Positions 34,400 through 43,324 are shown, counted from the stretch's first letter. The stretch is 64,000 bases of DNA from Microbulbifer sp. VAAF005 (GCF_030012985.1 NZ_CP120233.1:4769001-4833000), one strand, 5' to 3'. Notes: generated from the sequence alone by a model not told the origin. Translations and numbers: made by a program.

Positions 34400-36184
34400 T
34401 TACCGTACGGATAGGGGAGTAAATCCAGCGATTTTCCAGTGGTTATCAGACTGGATAATTGCGATATTGGCCCGGGTCTCTTGCGGTCTTTGTTCAAAGT
34501 GTCCCCAGCTTCGGTCCTCTACTACCGCCTGCCAACTTGTAATCAACCGGAATCCTTTGTTGCCATTCAGGTTAATTTGGCTGGAGTACTCGACTTTAAG
34601 ATTTGAAATAGCACTGATTGATCCCAAGCCACCACTCGTTGTTTGGGGGCGATAAATTTGTGCCAGATTTGAATAGGTACTTTCGAATCCTTCCTTGGTA
34701 ATCAGGTTTTTTAGCTTTAATTCCAGATTGATCGGTAGAGGCTCTTTAAATGCGGCTGCAACTTTTAACAGTAGCTGTTCTGTTACTTGGCCCAAGTCTC
34801 GTTTTTTAGCGGTTCCTGGGAGGTTTACCCGGTATTCTTCTGGAAGATTGAGGTACAAAGCGCCAGCTGAGATTATTATGGCGGTATAGAGAATAGTTGA
34901 ACCCTTACGGCCTATAAGTGAGTGTTTGGTGGATAGCGTCAATACAATTATCGTAATAATAAGAAATGAAAATAGGATAGCCATAGGGACCGCTAGGCTA
35001 GGGGTTTCTATTACAAGTGGATCGCTATTTGGAGGTCGGTAATCGTATAGGTAGTTGTGCCACTGAATATCAGGAAATGAGGGAATTACATGGGTGGGGA
35101 ATGCGCCTGTGGGGTCCTGAATAATGGTGGGAACGGAGTTGATTGTATCGGTGAATAGATTCCAGTCTACGGTAACACTCTGGGGCAGTGCATCGATGGA
35201 AAATTTTTCCCGGTAGCCAATCATCACTGAGCCCATTTCAATAGTGTCATTCTCTGAAATCTGTGAGTACCCGCTATTATTTGCGCGAAGAAAAACAGTC
35301 TCAATGCTGTTCGGCTGTGAGGGTGCTTGATCAATAGAAGTTGGATTTTTATTATTTAGATAGCTGCGTACTGTGTGGTGCAGGAAGGCTTTACTTTCTG
35401 GTGTTAATGGTTGCCAGGCATCGAAAGGCTGATTAGTCCACTCCAGTAAGTCCTTGGTGCGCACGAGTATCTCATGGCGTATCTGGCGGGGCTCTACGTA
35501 GAGGAAAGACATTAGTGGGTAGCGGTTATGCCGACTAATATTGGTGTTCTTAAAATGTGTATTCCATGGGTCTTTCCAGTCGATAATGAGTGGTTCAGGT
35601 TGGGATAGGTAGTGAAAGCCGCTGATAGGTGTTTGCCCGTGGCGACTGGTAAAGCCAATTGTCACGGATGCCAGCTTATCACTACCGATGGGTGGTTTTA
35701 GTTGCAGGTCTGAAAGTCCACCGATTGGATATTTCAGCTGAGTTAAAAGAATCTTTTTATCTGCCGGGAAATCCGGCATTTTTATGCCGGTGCGGGGATC
35801 GGTTTGCCCAGCAAAAGGGGAAATTCTAGGTTTTCTCTGGGCTACTCGAATTGAGATGAGTTTGTGCTTAATGCTCTTATTTCCAGAGAGTACTTGAAAA
35901 TCGAAAGATTGCTGGGTTTTTGCTGATTGTGCCAGTCGATAAATGTCTGCTGTATCTTCAATTCCTGGCCAAAATAGTTTGGCATCGTTTGCTGATATCT
36001 CGAATCTAATGTTTAGGATATTTTTTTGTATATCGATCTCCGCGATGTTGTTGGCGGTCTCAGCGCCACTTAAACTGATGAAATCAGCCTTGCTGGTTGT
36101 TGATAATGCACTGCTGAATAATATCAGGACCAGGCTGATTAGTATTTTTTTGAATGATAAATAAAATTTCGTTTTGGGAGTCAT
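34400..36184 (-). CDS. Unknown exported protein with one central membrane segment
   Basis: 594 residues with a signal peptide (KILISLVLILFSSALSTTSKA). Residues 30-400 form a soluble exported domain (NNIAEIDIQKNILNIRFEIS, LLTQLKYPIGGLSDLQLKPP). Two hydrophobic segments follow at about 405-425 (SLAVPMAILFSFLIITIIV) and 435-455 (STILYTAIIISAGALYLNL). The last 130 residues (TEQLLLKVAAAFKEPLPIN to IIQSDNHWKIAGFTPLSVR) lie after them. No family recognised. It is the middle gene of a minus-strand set with a small exported protein (36242) upstream and the HupE-like gene downstream. Confidence 0.55.
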   Translation of the reverse strand: MTPKTKFYLSFKKILISLVLILFSSALSTTSKADFISLSGAETANNIAEIDIQKNILNIRFEISANDAKLFWPGIEDTADIYRLAQSAKTQQSFDFQVLSGNKSIKHKLISIRVAQRKPRISPFAGQTDPRTGIKMPDFPADKKILLTQLKYPIGGLSDLQLKPPIGSDKLASVTIGFTSRHGQTPISGFHYLSQPEPLIIDWKDPWNTHFKNTNISRHNRYPLMSFLYVEPRQIRHEILVRTKDLLEWTNQPFDAWQPLTPESKAFLHHTVRSYLNNKNPTSIDQAPSQPNSIETVFLRANNSGYSQISENDTIEMGSVMIGYREKFSIDALPQSVTVDWNLFTDTINSVPTIIQDPTGAFPTHVIPSFPDIQWHNYLYDYRPPNSDPLVIETPSLAVPMAILFSFLIITIIVLTLSTKHSLIGRKGSTILYTAIIISAGALYLNLPEEYRVNLPGTAKKRDLGQVTEQLLLKVAAAFKEPLPINLELKLKNLITKEGFESTYSNLAQIYRPQTTSGGLGSISAISNLKVEYSSQINLNGNKGFRLITSWQAVVEDRSWGHFEQRPQETRANIAIIQSDNHWKIAGFTPLSVR

Positions 36185-36241
36185 GTGTTGCTTGAGCAGA
36201 GTTGATCAGTTGCACATTATTCGTTTTTGAAGGGGGTTAAT

Positions 36242-36727
36242 TTAGTCTGGTACTTCAAGATCAGTACCGAAGGCTATATTGACTTCCCCATAGATTTTCC
36301 CAGTCAGCTTTGTATAAATTACTTTTCCGCCATAAATAGTAGGTACGAATACAACCTCAGTAGGGGCAGCTGGTAACTTTTCGGACCCCGGCTTGGTACT
36401 GCTGGGGTCCCAGGTCGGAAATTTCACTTGCCAGTTACTGATGGCCCATTCCACTCTGAGGGCGTCGAGATCGCCAATGTGGTTGCTCCGCAAATGCTCG
36501 ACATGAAAAGTTAATTTATCACTGTTGCTCAATGCTGGCGGGAAGCGGGTCGTGGTTTGCTTTGGGTGAGGGGAGGCTATACGAGTGCCGGGCAAGTAAG
36601 CGTCCCCGATTGCCGAAGTCGTATTTTTCTTTTGTAGTTCTTGAGACCAGAGAGCGTCACTGAATCCGGATGCCAGTAACAGAAGAGTAATACTGAAAAG
36701 CTGCGATAGGGTTTTAGTCGGAATCAT
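36242..36727 (-). CDS. Small exported hypothetical protein
   Basis: 161 residues with a signal peptide (LFSITLLLLASGFSDALWS). The mature part has LTFHVEHLRSNHIGDLDALR, WAISNWQVKFPTWDP and VIYTKLTGKIYGEVNIAFG. No family known. It lies 57 bp before the 34400 gene on the same strand and looks like the first gene of the three-gene set ending in the HupE-like gene. Confidence 0.5.
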   Translation of the reverse strand: MIPTKTLSQLFSITLLLLASGFSDALWSQELQKKNTTSAIGDAYLPGTRIASPHPKQTTTRFPPALSNSDKLTFHVEHLRSNHIGDLDALRVEWAISNWQVKFPTWDPSSTKPGSEKLPAAPTEVVFVPTIYGGKVIYTKLTGKIYGEVNIAFGTDLEVPD

Positions 36728-36878
36728 CTTCTTGTATAGAGTTTACTTATGGGTTTTATGTCTTTAGGCAGCTTAGTTGATGATTCAAGTCACAATAGGA
36801 GAGTAGATTGGTATGGCGTGGAGTTTCGTTTTGAAACTTGAGTAAGTTGGTGTTGCCAGTTTTGGGGGATACGGGGAT

Positions 36879-37490
36879 TTAATTGATGACGACTAGATGA
36901 TTCGGTAGTTCATCTTTAATGGTGCTGGTGGGTATCGCTTCGTGAAGTAGATCTCCGCATTGCTCAATACAAACCAGTAATGCCTCTCCTGCTTTTCCCC
37001 GCTTCATTTGTTGCACAAAATTTTCCACTACTCTCTGCCAGTTGTCATTGGTGATGTATTGAGCAATGCCTCTGTCGGCCAGTATTTCTACATAGTGTTC
37101 GGCTTCTGAAACAAATATCAGTAGCCCGAGTCGATCCTTGGTTGCGTGTAAATCCTGCTCCAGAAATTGCCTGCGAGCTAAGTTTGAAGCTCGCCAGAAT
37201 TTTATTTTCTTTGGTACCAAGCGCATGGTGATGGGGCGCCAGCGGAATATTACTGCCAGGACAATAAATACAATCCACTGAAGCGTCACCGCCTGTTGAA
37301 GGTTGATCCAGAACGGCAGAAATTCGATCAGAGGGGATACTAACAGTGTTAGGAATGCGGCCCATAAGGTAGAGATATAAAGGTAGTTGTCCGCTTCCTT
37401 GGCGACCACAGCCATGACTTCAGCGTCGGTGCGGGACTCTACTTCCTTGATTGCCTCTGCTACCTGGCGTTGATAAGTATTGGTGAGCAT
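36879..37490 (-). CDS. TPM-domain protein (second gene of the lemA-linked pair)
   Basis: I choose ATG 37490, six bases after GGGAGG, over ATG 37496, which the RBS touches. The upstream stop and this ATG overlap as TAATG, so translation is coupled. 203 residues: an N-terminal start of the TPM domain (QRQVAEAIKEVESRTDAEVM), two helices in a hairpin (TLWAAFLTLLVSPLIEFL and QWIVFIVLAVIFRW) and the rest of the TPM fold (FVSEAEHYVEILADRGIAQY, VENFVQQMKRGKAGEALL). TPM domains are found in proteins of photosystem repair and in bacterial membrane proteins of unknown function. Paired with a YgcG-like TPM gene and lemA, as in many gammaproteobacteria. Confidence 0.8.
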   Translation of the reverse strand: MLTNTYQRQVAEAIKEVESRTDAEVMAVVAKEADNYLYISTLWAAFLTLLVSPLIEFLPFWINLQQAVTLQWIVFIVLAVIFRWRPITMRLVPKKIKFWRASNLARRQFLEQDLHATKDRLGLLIFVSEAEHYVEILADRGIAQYITNDNWQRVVENFVQQMKRGKAGEALLVCIEQCGDLLHEAIPTSTIKDELPNHLVVIN

Positions 37491-38236
37491 TACCATCCTC
37501 CCGATGCGCCCCCTCCGCCAAAACCTCCGCCGCCCCCGCTAAACCCGCCCCCAGAGCTGCCGCCGGATAGACCTCCGCCAAATCCACCTCCACCATAGTA
37601 GCCGCCGTAGCGCCCCCGCTTAAAAATGCGGCTCTGTGCAGGTGAACCCAGTGCGGCACTGCCGAAGAGGTGTAGCATGACCAGCAGAAGGAACAGGCCG
37701 ACCAGTACAGCAATTCGGCGTCCCTCTTTGGTTTCTACGGGTTCAGCGACATATTCATTTTTCGTCGCGGCGATAATTGATCGAACCCCTGCATTGATTC
37801 CGCCGCTAAAATCGCCATTACGAAACTCTGGCAGTACTTTGGTTTGGATAATATTTGCCGCCAGTGCATCGGTTAGGGCTCCTTCCAGGCCGTAGCCTAC
37901 TTCGATACGGACCTTTCTATCATTGGGCGCAATTAGGAAAAGCACTCCATTGTCTTTGTCTTTTTTTCCTAGCTTCCACTTGCGTGCCAGTTGGTTGGCA
38001 TACTCCTCTATAGTGATGCCCTGAAGCTCGGGGATGGTGGCGACAACCAGCTGATTGTCACTGTCGCGCTCATACTGCTGTATCAACTCAGTAAGTTGGT
38101 ATCTCTCATCGGCCTTTAACAACTCTCCCTGATCTACTACCCGGCCGGACAGCGCTGGAAACTGTACATCGGCCCAGGCTGTTAAGGCACAGACCAGAGC
38201 GATCAGGGTGGTTATGGTAAGACTGGGGCGGTTCAT
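37490..38236 (-). CDS. TPM-domain membrane protein (YgcG-like)
   Basis: 248 residues. Signal peptide (LTITTLIALVCALTAWADV), then a TPM domain at about 27-165: FPALSGRVVDQGELLK, SDNQLVVATIPELQGITIEE, NGVLFLIAPNDRKVRIEVGY and GLEGALTDALAANII. A transmembrane helix at about 177-195 (IAVLVGLFLLLVMLHLFGSA) is followed by a Gly/Ser-rich tail (YYGGGGFGGGLSGGSSGGGF). This is the standard architecture of YgcG-type TPM proteins. It overlaps the next gene by one base (TAATG). Confidence 0.85.
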   Translation of the reverse strand: MNRPSLTITTLIALVCALTAWADVQFPALSGRVVDQGELLKADERYQLTELIQQYERDSDNQLVVATIPELQGITIEEYANQLARKWKLGKKDKDNGVLFLIAPNDRKVRIEVGYGLEGALTDALAANIIQTKVLPEFRNGDFSGGINAGVRSIIAATKNEYVAEPVETKEGRRIAVLVGLFLLLVMLHLFGSAALGSPAQSRIFKRGRYGGYYGGGGFGGGLSGGSSGGGFSGGGGGFGGGGASGGW

Positions 38237-38271
38237 TTTGGGGTCGATGGCGCCTGTCTATTGGAAGTTGA

Positions 38272-38446
38272 GGAGCCTCTAAATAACTCCGTAATGCCTC
38301 TGCGGGTCTTGAAGGCTGCAGATGTTAGGCGCAGCTCGCCGCGAATGGCCGTAGCCCTTTGCAAGAGCTGCAACGCAGCAGCTGTGGCCTTCAAGGCCCG
38401 CCCTTCGGGGCTTGCAGAGGTATCATGGAGTTATTCAGAGGCTCCT
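38272..38446. repeat. MITE-like palindromic element overlapping the lemA 3' end
   Basis: The left end GGAGCCTCTAAATAACTCC (then GTAATGCCTCTGC) and the right end, read inverted, GGAGCCTCTGAATAACTCC (then ATGATACCTCTGC) are about 32-bp inverted repeats with three mismatches. Inside, CTTGAAGGCTGCAG and CAGCTGTGGCCTTCAAGG form a second palindrome, so the element folds into one long cruciform. About 175 bp, without coding capacity; its right part encodes the last residues of LemA. Confidence 0.75.
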
Positions 38447-39050
38447 TAACCTCAGGTGCCTTATCGGCATCTTTACTGGTGGCTTCGAAAGTTTCTCGAA
38501 GCGGCATATCCCTGTAGAGCACGGCATGCCAGATTCTTCCTGGAAAAGTGCGAATCTCGCGGTTGTAGCGCTCTACAGCCTGGATATAATCCCGGCGCGC
38601 GACACTGATGCGGTTTTCGGTGCCCTCTAACTGAGATTGCAGTGTGAGGAAGTTCTGGTTGGCTTTGAGGTCGGGGTATCGCTCTACCACCAACATAAGG
38701 CGGGATAGCGCGCTGGTTAACTGGCCTTGTGCTGCTTCGAACTGTTGCAGCTTGGCTGGGTCATTGAGAAGGTTGCCGTCAACCTGGAGAGAGCTGACTT
38801 TGGCCCTGGCCTCAGTGACGGCTTGTAGGGTTTCCCGTTCGTGGGATGCGTAAGCTTTTACGGTTTGCACCAGATTGGGAACCAAATCGGCACGGCGCTG
38901 GTATTGGTTTTGAACCTGGGCCCAGGTGGCTTTAACCTGCTCGTCATAGGTTGGGATATTGTTGACACCACAGCCGCTGAGGGTGGTTGCCAGCAGCAGT
39001 AGCAGTGAGCTCTGCCAAAAGGGCCAGCCGCTGGGGAGCGCAGAGGTCAT
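38391..39050 (-). CDS. lemA: LemA-family lipoprotein
   Basis: I choose ATG 39050, eight bases after AAGGA, over GTG 39071. 219 residues. The lipobox is LSGC with C27 (WPFWQSSLLLLLATTLSGCG). The LemA core follows: YDEQVKATWAQVQNQYQRRA, DLVPNLVQTVKAYASHERET, LQAVTEARAKVSSLQ and DLKANQNFLTLQSQLEGTENR, IQAVERYNREIRTFPGRIW. LemA proteins are long helical, membrane-anchored proteins of unclear role, commonly next to TPM genes as here. The C-terminus (KEPLNNSMIPLQAPKGGP) is encoded by the palindromic element at 38272-38446, so the original tail was probably replaced by its insertion. Confidence 0.88.
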   Translation of the reverse strand: MTSALPSGWPFWQSSLLLLLATTLSGCGVNNIPTYDEQVKATWAQVQNQYQRRADLVPNLVQTVKAYASHERETLQAVTEARAKVSSLQVDGNLLNDPAKLQQFEAAQGQLTSALSRLMLVVERYPDLKANQNFLTLQSQLEGTENRISVARRDYIQAVERYNREIRTFPGRIWHAVLYRDMPLRETFEATSKDADKAPEVKEPLNNSMIPLQAPKGGP

Positions 39051-39136
39051 GCGGAATATCCTTATTCTCACGTGAACCCATCAAGAATAGTCCGCCTGAC
39101 TCCCAGCGCTGGAGAAGGCATCACCATGGAGCCAAA

Positions 39137-39673
39137 ATGGCGTTAAAAGCAACAATATTTAAGGCCAAAGTCCAGATATCCGATATGGACAGGGATTATT
39201 ACGCCGAACATCCGCTCACTTTGGCGCGACATCCCTCGGAAACAGATGAGCGTATGATGGTGAGGCTACTGGCTTTTGCACACAATGCGGCAGAAACGCT
39301 GGAGTTTACCCGGGGATTGTCCTCCGATGAGGAAGCGGATCTCTGGCAAAAGAACTTGAGCGGGGAAATCGATCTCTGGATCGAAGTAGGGCTTCCCACT
39401 GAGGAACGAATTCGCAAAGCCTGCAACCGCTCGAAGCGCGTTATCGTATACAGTTACGGGCGCCGTGCAGCACCAATCTGGTGGCAGAAACAGGCGAGCC
39501 AATTGGAGCGCTTTGATAACCTTACCGTCTACCATTTAGCCGCTGATGCCACTGAGCAATTGGCGGCTATGGCTGAGCGCAATATGGACCTGAGTGCAAC
39601 AATTCAGGATGGTCATATCTGGCTCGCTGATAGTGACAACAACGCGGAGATTACTCCGGAAACCTGGAAATAG
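39137..39673 (+). CDS. yaeQ: YaeQ-family protein
   Basis: 178 residues from ATG 39137, with GGAG six bases upstream; the frame is open further up but those residues are not YaeQ-like. The product starts ALKATIFKAKVQISDMDRDY and has HPSETDERMMVRLLAFAHNA, DLWIEVGLPTEERIRKAC and NLTVYHLAADATEQL. These are the hallmarks of YaeQ, a family with a PD-(D/E)xK nuclease-like fold, first linked to RfaH suppression in E. coli; biochemical function is not established. It is divergent from lemA and 14 bp before yajQ. Confidence 0.9.
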   Translation: MALKATIFKAKVQISDMDRDYYAEHPLTLARHPSETDERMMVRLLAFAHNAAETLEFTRGLSSDEEADLWQKNLSGEIDLWIEVGLPTEERIRKACNRSKRVIVYSYGRRAAPIWWQKQASQLERFDNLTVYHLAADATEQLAAMAERNMDLSATIQDGHIWLADSDNNAEITPETWK

Positions 39674-39687
39674 GAGCAGACAACTTA

Positions 39688-40170
39688 ATGCCTTCTTTTG
39701 ACATTGTATCTGAAGTGGATAAGCACCAACTCACCAACGCTGTGGATCAGGTGAATCGCACTATTACCAACCGCTTCGACTTTAAAGGTGTGGATGCGGA
39801 AGTGGAGATGAGTGAGTTCTCCCTGGTAGTTCGCGCTGAAGTGGACATGCAGGTAGACCAGATGGTGGATATGCTGCGTGGCGCACTGATCAAATGCGAT
39901 ATCGATCCACTGGCGATGGATGTAGGTGATAAAGAGCAATCCGGCAAGCAGGTCAAATTGGACGTGACCCTGAAAAATGGCCTTGACAAAGAACTGTCAA
40001 AAAAGATTGTTAAGCTGATCAAAGATGAAAAGCTCAAGGTACAGGCTGCCATTCAGGGTGAGCAGGTGCGTGTTACTGGCAAGAAGCGCGATGACTTGCA
40101 GCAGGTGATCGCCTTGTTACGCGGTAAAGAGCTGGAACAGCCATTGCAGTTTAATAACTTCCGCGATTAA
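39688..40170 (+). CDS. yajQ: YajQ-family nucleotide-binding protein
   Basis: 160 residues starting PSFDIVSEVDKHQLTNAVDQ, with NRFDFKGVDAEVEMSEF, IDPLAMDVGDKEQSGKQV and the end EQPLQFNNFRD, all standard for YajQ. Two ACT-like half-domains. Family members bind nucleic acid or nucleotides, and in Xanthomonas a homologue binds cyclic di-GMP; the role in this organism is unknown. Length equals the family's usual 160-163. It follows yaeQ by 14 bp and is probably in one transcript with it. Confidence 0.95.
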   Translation: MPSFDIVSEVDKHQLTNAVDQVNRTITNRFDFKGVDAEVEMSEFSLVVRAEVDMQVDQMVDMLRGALIKCDIDPLAMDVGDKEQSGKQVKLDVTLKNGLDKELSKKIVKLIKDEKLKVQAAIQGEQVRVTGKKRDDLQQVIALLRGKELEQPLQFNNFRD

Positions 40171-40181
40171 TTGGTTTTGCA

Positions 40182-41126
40182 GTGATCAAGCGTACTCTCT
40201 TCAGTGTTCTATCCGTGCTGTTGTCGCCACTGGCGATAGCCGCAGAAATTACCCCGGCTAGGTTGCTGGCCAGCTATTGGGTTGATAGTAGTGCAGGCCT
40301 GGATATTTCCGGCTTAAGTTTTTGTTCTGGAGATCTGCTGGCAGTCTCCGATAAGAATTCTGAAGAGATCTACACGCTTGAACTTCGCGATGGCAGTGCC
40401 GACCTGGTATCACATCTTCGCTTAAACGGCCTTGGGATACCGGAGCAGGATGAGCCTATCAGCGCTTGGGAAGGCTTCAAGGAGTTGTTCCGCCCGGCAG
40501 AAGATCTGGACTTTGAAGGTGTTACCTGTAGCGATGGCCAGGTCTATCTGGTCAGTGAGCATTACAACCGTATTGCCATCGTAGATATCGAGGGAAATGC
40601 GCGCTGGCAGGAGCATAGCTGGTCGGCATTAGCCAGGTCCCGGGGGTTTCTACAGAAGACCAATGCTTCCAGCGAGGGGTTGGTGAAAGCCGACGATACT
40701 TTCTGGGTAGCCATGGAGCGCGAACCCCGTGGTTTGTTGAGGCTTAATGCAGATGGTGAGGCCAGTACACTGACTCTGCCTCAAGTAGATGGCCTGGACT
40801 TTGCCGGCCGCTCAGAGGACTTGGCGGGATTGGATTACCACGACGGCGCACTCTTTACCTTGGAGCGCAATGCCCACGCCGTGTGCCGCAGGGCACTTCC
40901 TAGCCTGGAAGCAGAGTGGTGCCTGGATTATCGCGCCCTTGAAGAATCTCCCGAGCGGGTTTATGAAGAAACCCGCTATGGAAAGGGCGAGGGGCTGGCA
41001 GTCGGAGAGCAGGGTATTTTCGTTATCCTCGACAACAATAATGTCGGCCGTGCCCAGGCGCCTGACGACAAGCGCGCGCTGTTGTTGCATCTGGCAATGC
41101 CAGGTGAGGCCAGTAGGCAGCAATAG
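40182..41126 (+). CDS. Secreted phytase-like esterase, paralogue 1
   Basis: 314 residues from GTG, 11 bp after yajQ. Signal peptide (LFSVLSVLLSPLAIAAEI). The mature part has the propeller pattern of the esterase-like phytase family: ISGLSFCSGDLLAVSDKN, DLDFEGVTCSDGQVYLVSEH, NRIAIVDIEGNARW, MEREPRGLLRLNADG, LAGLDYHDGALFTLERNA, CRRALPSLEAEWCLDY and KGEGLAVGEQGIFVILDNNN. Four conserved cysteines probably pair. Activity unproven; members hydrolyse phosphate or carboxyl esters. It is the first of three tandem paralogues (next at 41373 and 42376), roughly 50-60 percent alike by eye. Confidence 0.7.
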   Translation: MIKRTLFSVLSVLLSPLAIAAEITPARLLASYWVDSSAGLDISGLSFCSGDLLAVSDKNSEEIYTLELRDGSADLVSHLRLNGLGIPEQDEPISAWEGFKELFRPAEDLDFEGVTCSDGQVYLVSEHYNRIAIVDIEGNARWQEHSWSALARSRGFLQKTNASSEGLVKADDTFWVAMEREPRGLLRLNADGEASTLTLPQVDGLDFAGRSEDLAGLDYHDGALFTLERNAHAVCRRALPSLEAEWCLDYRALEESPERVYEETRYGKGEGLAVGEQGIFVILDNNNVGRAQAPDDKRALLLHLAMPGEASRQQ

Positions 41127-41372
41127 CTGACTCTGTTTGGTGTCGCGCTCTCTGGGAGTCGGCGCCAATCTCACTCCTTTAGTTCCCTCTGCTTCATTAA
41201 GTCTTCCCCTCTTTAAGATCTTCTCCAGCCACTAGCGCTAAAATTGTTTAGGGCAATTGGGGTAACTATGCTGTGTACCAATAGCTATTGGGACCTTACA
41301 GCTTGGTAGTGCCTGTTGGCCGCAGGGAATCTCCCGGTTCTTAAATCACTTTGGCGATAAATTGGAAGGGTC

Positions 41373-42311
41373 GTGATTAAGCGTATTTTTTTAACTATCC
41401 TAGGTGCGCTGTTGCCGTCCTCAGTATTGGCAGCTGACATTATTCCCGCCAAAAAAATAGCTCACTACTGGGTGGATGATAGTGCCGGGCTAAGCATATC
41501 TGGATTGAGCTTTTGTGATGGCAGAATGCTTACGGTGTCAGACAAGCAATCCAGGGAAATCTACCAGATAGTACTCGGAGACAGGCGCGCAACCCTGGAG
41601 CCTTATATCAAGCTCGCCGGGCTCCGGGTTCCTAAAAAAGATCGGCCGACCAATTTTTGGTATTTCTTACTGGAACTTACTCGCCCAGCCGCAGCGATGG
41701 ATTTTGAAGCCATCACCTGTGCCGATGATAAATTCTATTTGTTGAGTGAACGTTACAACCGCATAGCCGAAATAAATATGGAGGGAAAGGGGCATTGGTT
41801 AGAAAATATGTGGTCGGCCACGGCTAAAGCCCAAGGTTATATGCACGGGTACAACCTCTCCGGTGTAGGGCTACAGAAGGTGGGCGATGACTTTTGGATG
41901 GCTATAGAGCGGGATCCCCGTGCCCTGGTAAAACTCGGCCCCAAGGGAAGTGTACAGATTTTTACTCCGCCGCCAGTAAAAGGGCTGGATTTTCGTGATG
42001 AGTCGGAAAATATGGCAGGACTCTATTACTATGATGGCGCTTTGTGGACCCTGGAACCGAATGCCTATGCAGTTTGCCGCAGAGAATTACCCAGCTTGAA
42101 AGCTGAGTGGTGCCTGGATTACTGGGAACATGAAAACTCCTCTGAACTCGGCTACGAGGTATCGCGGACCGGTGGCAAGGGAGATGGTTTGGCTATTGGA
42201 GAGCGGGGCGTTTTTATTGTGTTTGACAATGATAATATCAGCCGTATTCACGACCCTCAGGATCGCAGAGCACTCTTATTACATCTGGCTCTACCAGATC
42301 AATCTGACTAA
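41373..42311 (+). CDS. Secreted phytase-like esterase, paralogue 2
   Basis: 312 residues from GTG with GGAAGGG upstream. Signal peptide (IFLTILGALLPSSVLAADI). Same motifs in the same order as its neighbours: ISGLSFCDGRMLTVSDKQ, AMDFEAITCADDKFYLLSER, YNRIAEINMEGKGHW, IERDPRALVKLGPKG, CRRELPSLKAEWCLDYWEHE and KGDGLAIGERGVFIVFDNDN. The middle helix-like insert FWYFLLELTRPAAAMDFE replaces the shorter loop of paralogue 1. It has its own promoter region (246 bp upstream) without a feature I recognise. Confidence 0.7.
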   Translation: MIKRIFLTILGALLPSSVLAADIIPAKKIAHYWVDDSAGLSISGLSFCDGRMLTVSDKQSREIYQIVLGDRRATLEPYIKLAGLRVPKKDRPTNFWYFLLELTRPAAAMDFEAITCADDKFYLLSERYNRIAEINMEGKGHWLENMWSATAKAQGYMHGYNLSGVGLQKVGDDFWMAIERDPRALVKLGPKGSVQIFTPPPVKGLDFRDESENMAGLYYYDGALWTLEPNAYAVCRRELPSLKAEWCLDYWEHENSSELGYEVSRTGGKGDGLAIGERGVFIVFDNDNISRIHDPQDRRALLLHLALPDQSD

Positions 42312-42375
42312 ATACCAATAGAGACTTTCTATTATTGGGGTTCGAATAGTTGGGTTGTGTTTAATGGGGAATGTA

Positions 42376-43311
42376 ATGATCAAGACAGTTTTCCTCGCAA
42401 TTAATTTCATATTTTTAGCATCCGTGGGAATGGCTACTGAGATTTTTTTGGCCAAAGATATTGCTGATTACTGGATAGATAATAGCTCGGGTGTAGGTCT
42501 ATCTGGTTTGAGTTTTTGTGGCCAATTAATAACGATATCTCCTAAAGAATCGGAAAAAATATATAGAATCAATTTGCACGGTCAGAGTGCGACATTAGAA
42601 AAATACCTGAAAGTTAGCGGCCTGCCTCCGCCCAAAAGGGGAGTGGCTGATAATGTTTCTCACTTTGTTATGGATTTATTGCGGCCTAAATCCGCAATGC
42701 GTTTTGGTGGAATATTTTGTAGAGACGACGGTACATTTTTATTGAGTGAACGTCACAATCGAATAGCAGAAGTGGACACAGATGGGAGTTCACGCTGGAT
42801 TAATAACAAGTGGTCATCAGCAATAGAACACCTGGGTTATTCGCTGGGATTCAACAATGGCGGGGAGGGAATAGTTGAGGTTGGCGATGACTTGTGGGTA
42901 GCTTTAGAGCGGGAACCCAGGGGATTGTTAAAGGTGGGAAATAAAGGAGAGTTTCAAGTTTTCTCTTTGCCTTCTGTAGTGGGGCTGGATTTTGGAGACC
43001 ACCCGGAGAATCTGAGAGGACTTGATTATCATGACGGCGCTCTTTTTACTCTTGAAAGCAACGCATATGCGGTATGCAGAAGAACTCTGCCGAGCTTGCA
43101 AGCTGAATGGTGCTTGGTTTACCGTGAGATTGAAGAATCCCCGGAGCGCGCCTATGAAGTATCTCGGTTGGGGGGAATGGGGTCTGGAGTTGCTGTAAAT
43201 AACCAGGGGGTATTTGTGGTTTTCAATAACAATAATATCAGTCGTGCCCGTGATCCCCAGGATCGCCGCGCGCGGTTGTTACATTTGGCTTTCCCCGACG
43301 GTAAACAATAG
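42376..43311 (+). CDS. Secreted phytase-like esterase, paralogue 3
   Basis: I choose ATG 42376, about seven bases after GGGGA, over the earlier in-frame start at 42355. 311 residues. Signal peptide (VFLAINFIFLASVGMATE). It keeps LSGLSFCGQLITISPKES, AMRFGGIFCRDDGTFLLSER, LEREPRGLLKVGNKGEF, LRGLDYHDGALFTLESNA, CRRTLPSLQAEWCLVYREIE and FVVFNNNNISRARDPQDRR. It is the most AT-rich of the three. The D-F-E motif (DFEGVTC in paralogue 1) has become RFGGIFC, so a substrate or metal contact may be altered. Confidence 0.7.
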   Translation: MIKTVFLAINFIFLASVGMATEIFLAKDIADYWIDNSSGVGLSGLSFCGQLITISPKESEKIYRINLHGQSATLEKYLKVSGLPPPKRGVADNVSHFVMDLLRPKSAMRFGGIFCRDDGTFLLSERHNRIAEVDTDGSSRWINNKWSSAIEHLGYSLGFNNGGEGIVEVGDDLWVALEREPRGLLKVGNKGEFQVFSLPSVVGLDFGDHPENLRGLDYHDGALFTLESNAYAVCRRTLPSLQAEWCLVYREIEESPERAYEVSRLGGMGSGVAVNNQGVFVVFNNNNISRARDPQDRRARLLHLAFPDGKQ

Positions 43312-43324
43312 GGGCGTAAAATAG

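Noticed and set aside
38269..38449. Integron attC site at the palindrome beside lemA
   Set aside because: No R-box/L-box core sites and no integrase; the ends are long inverted repeats, as in MITEs.
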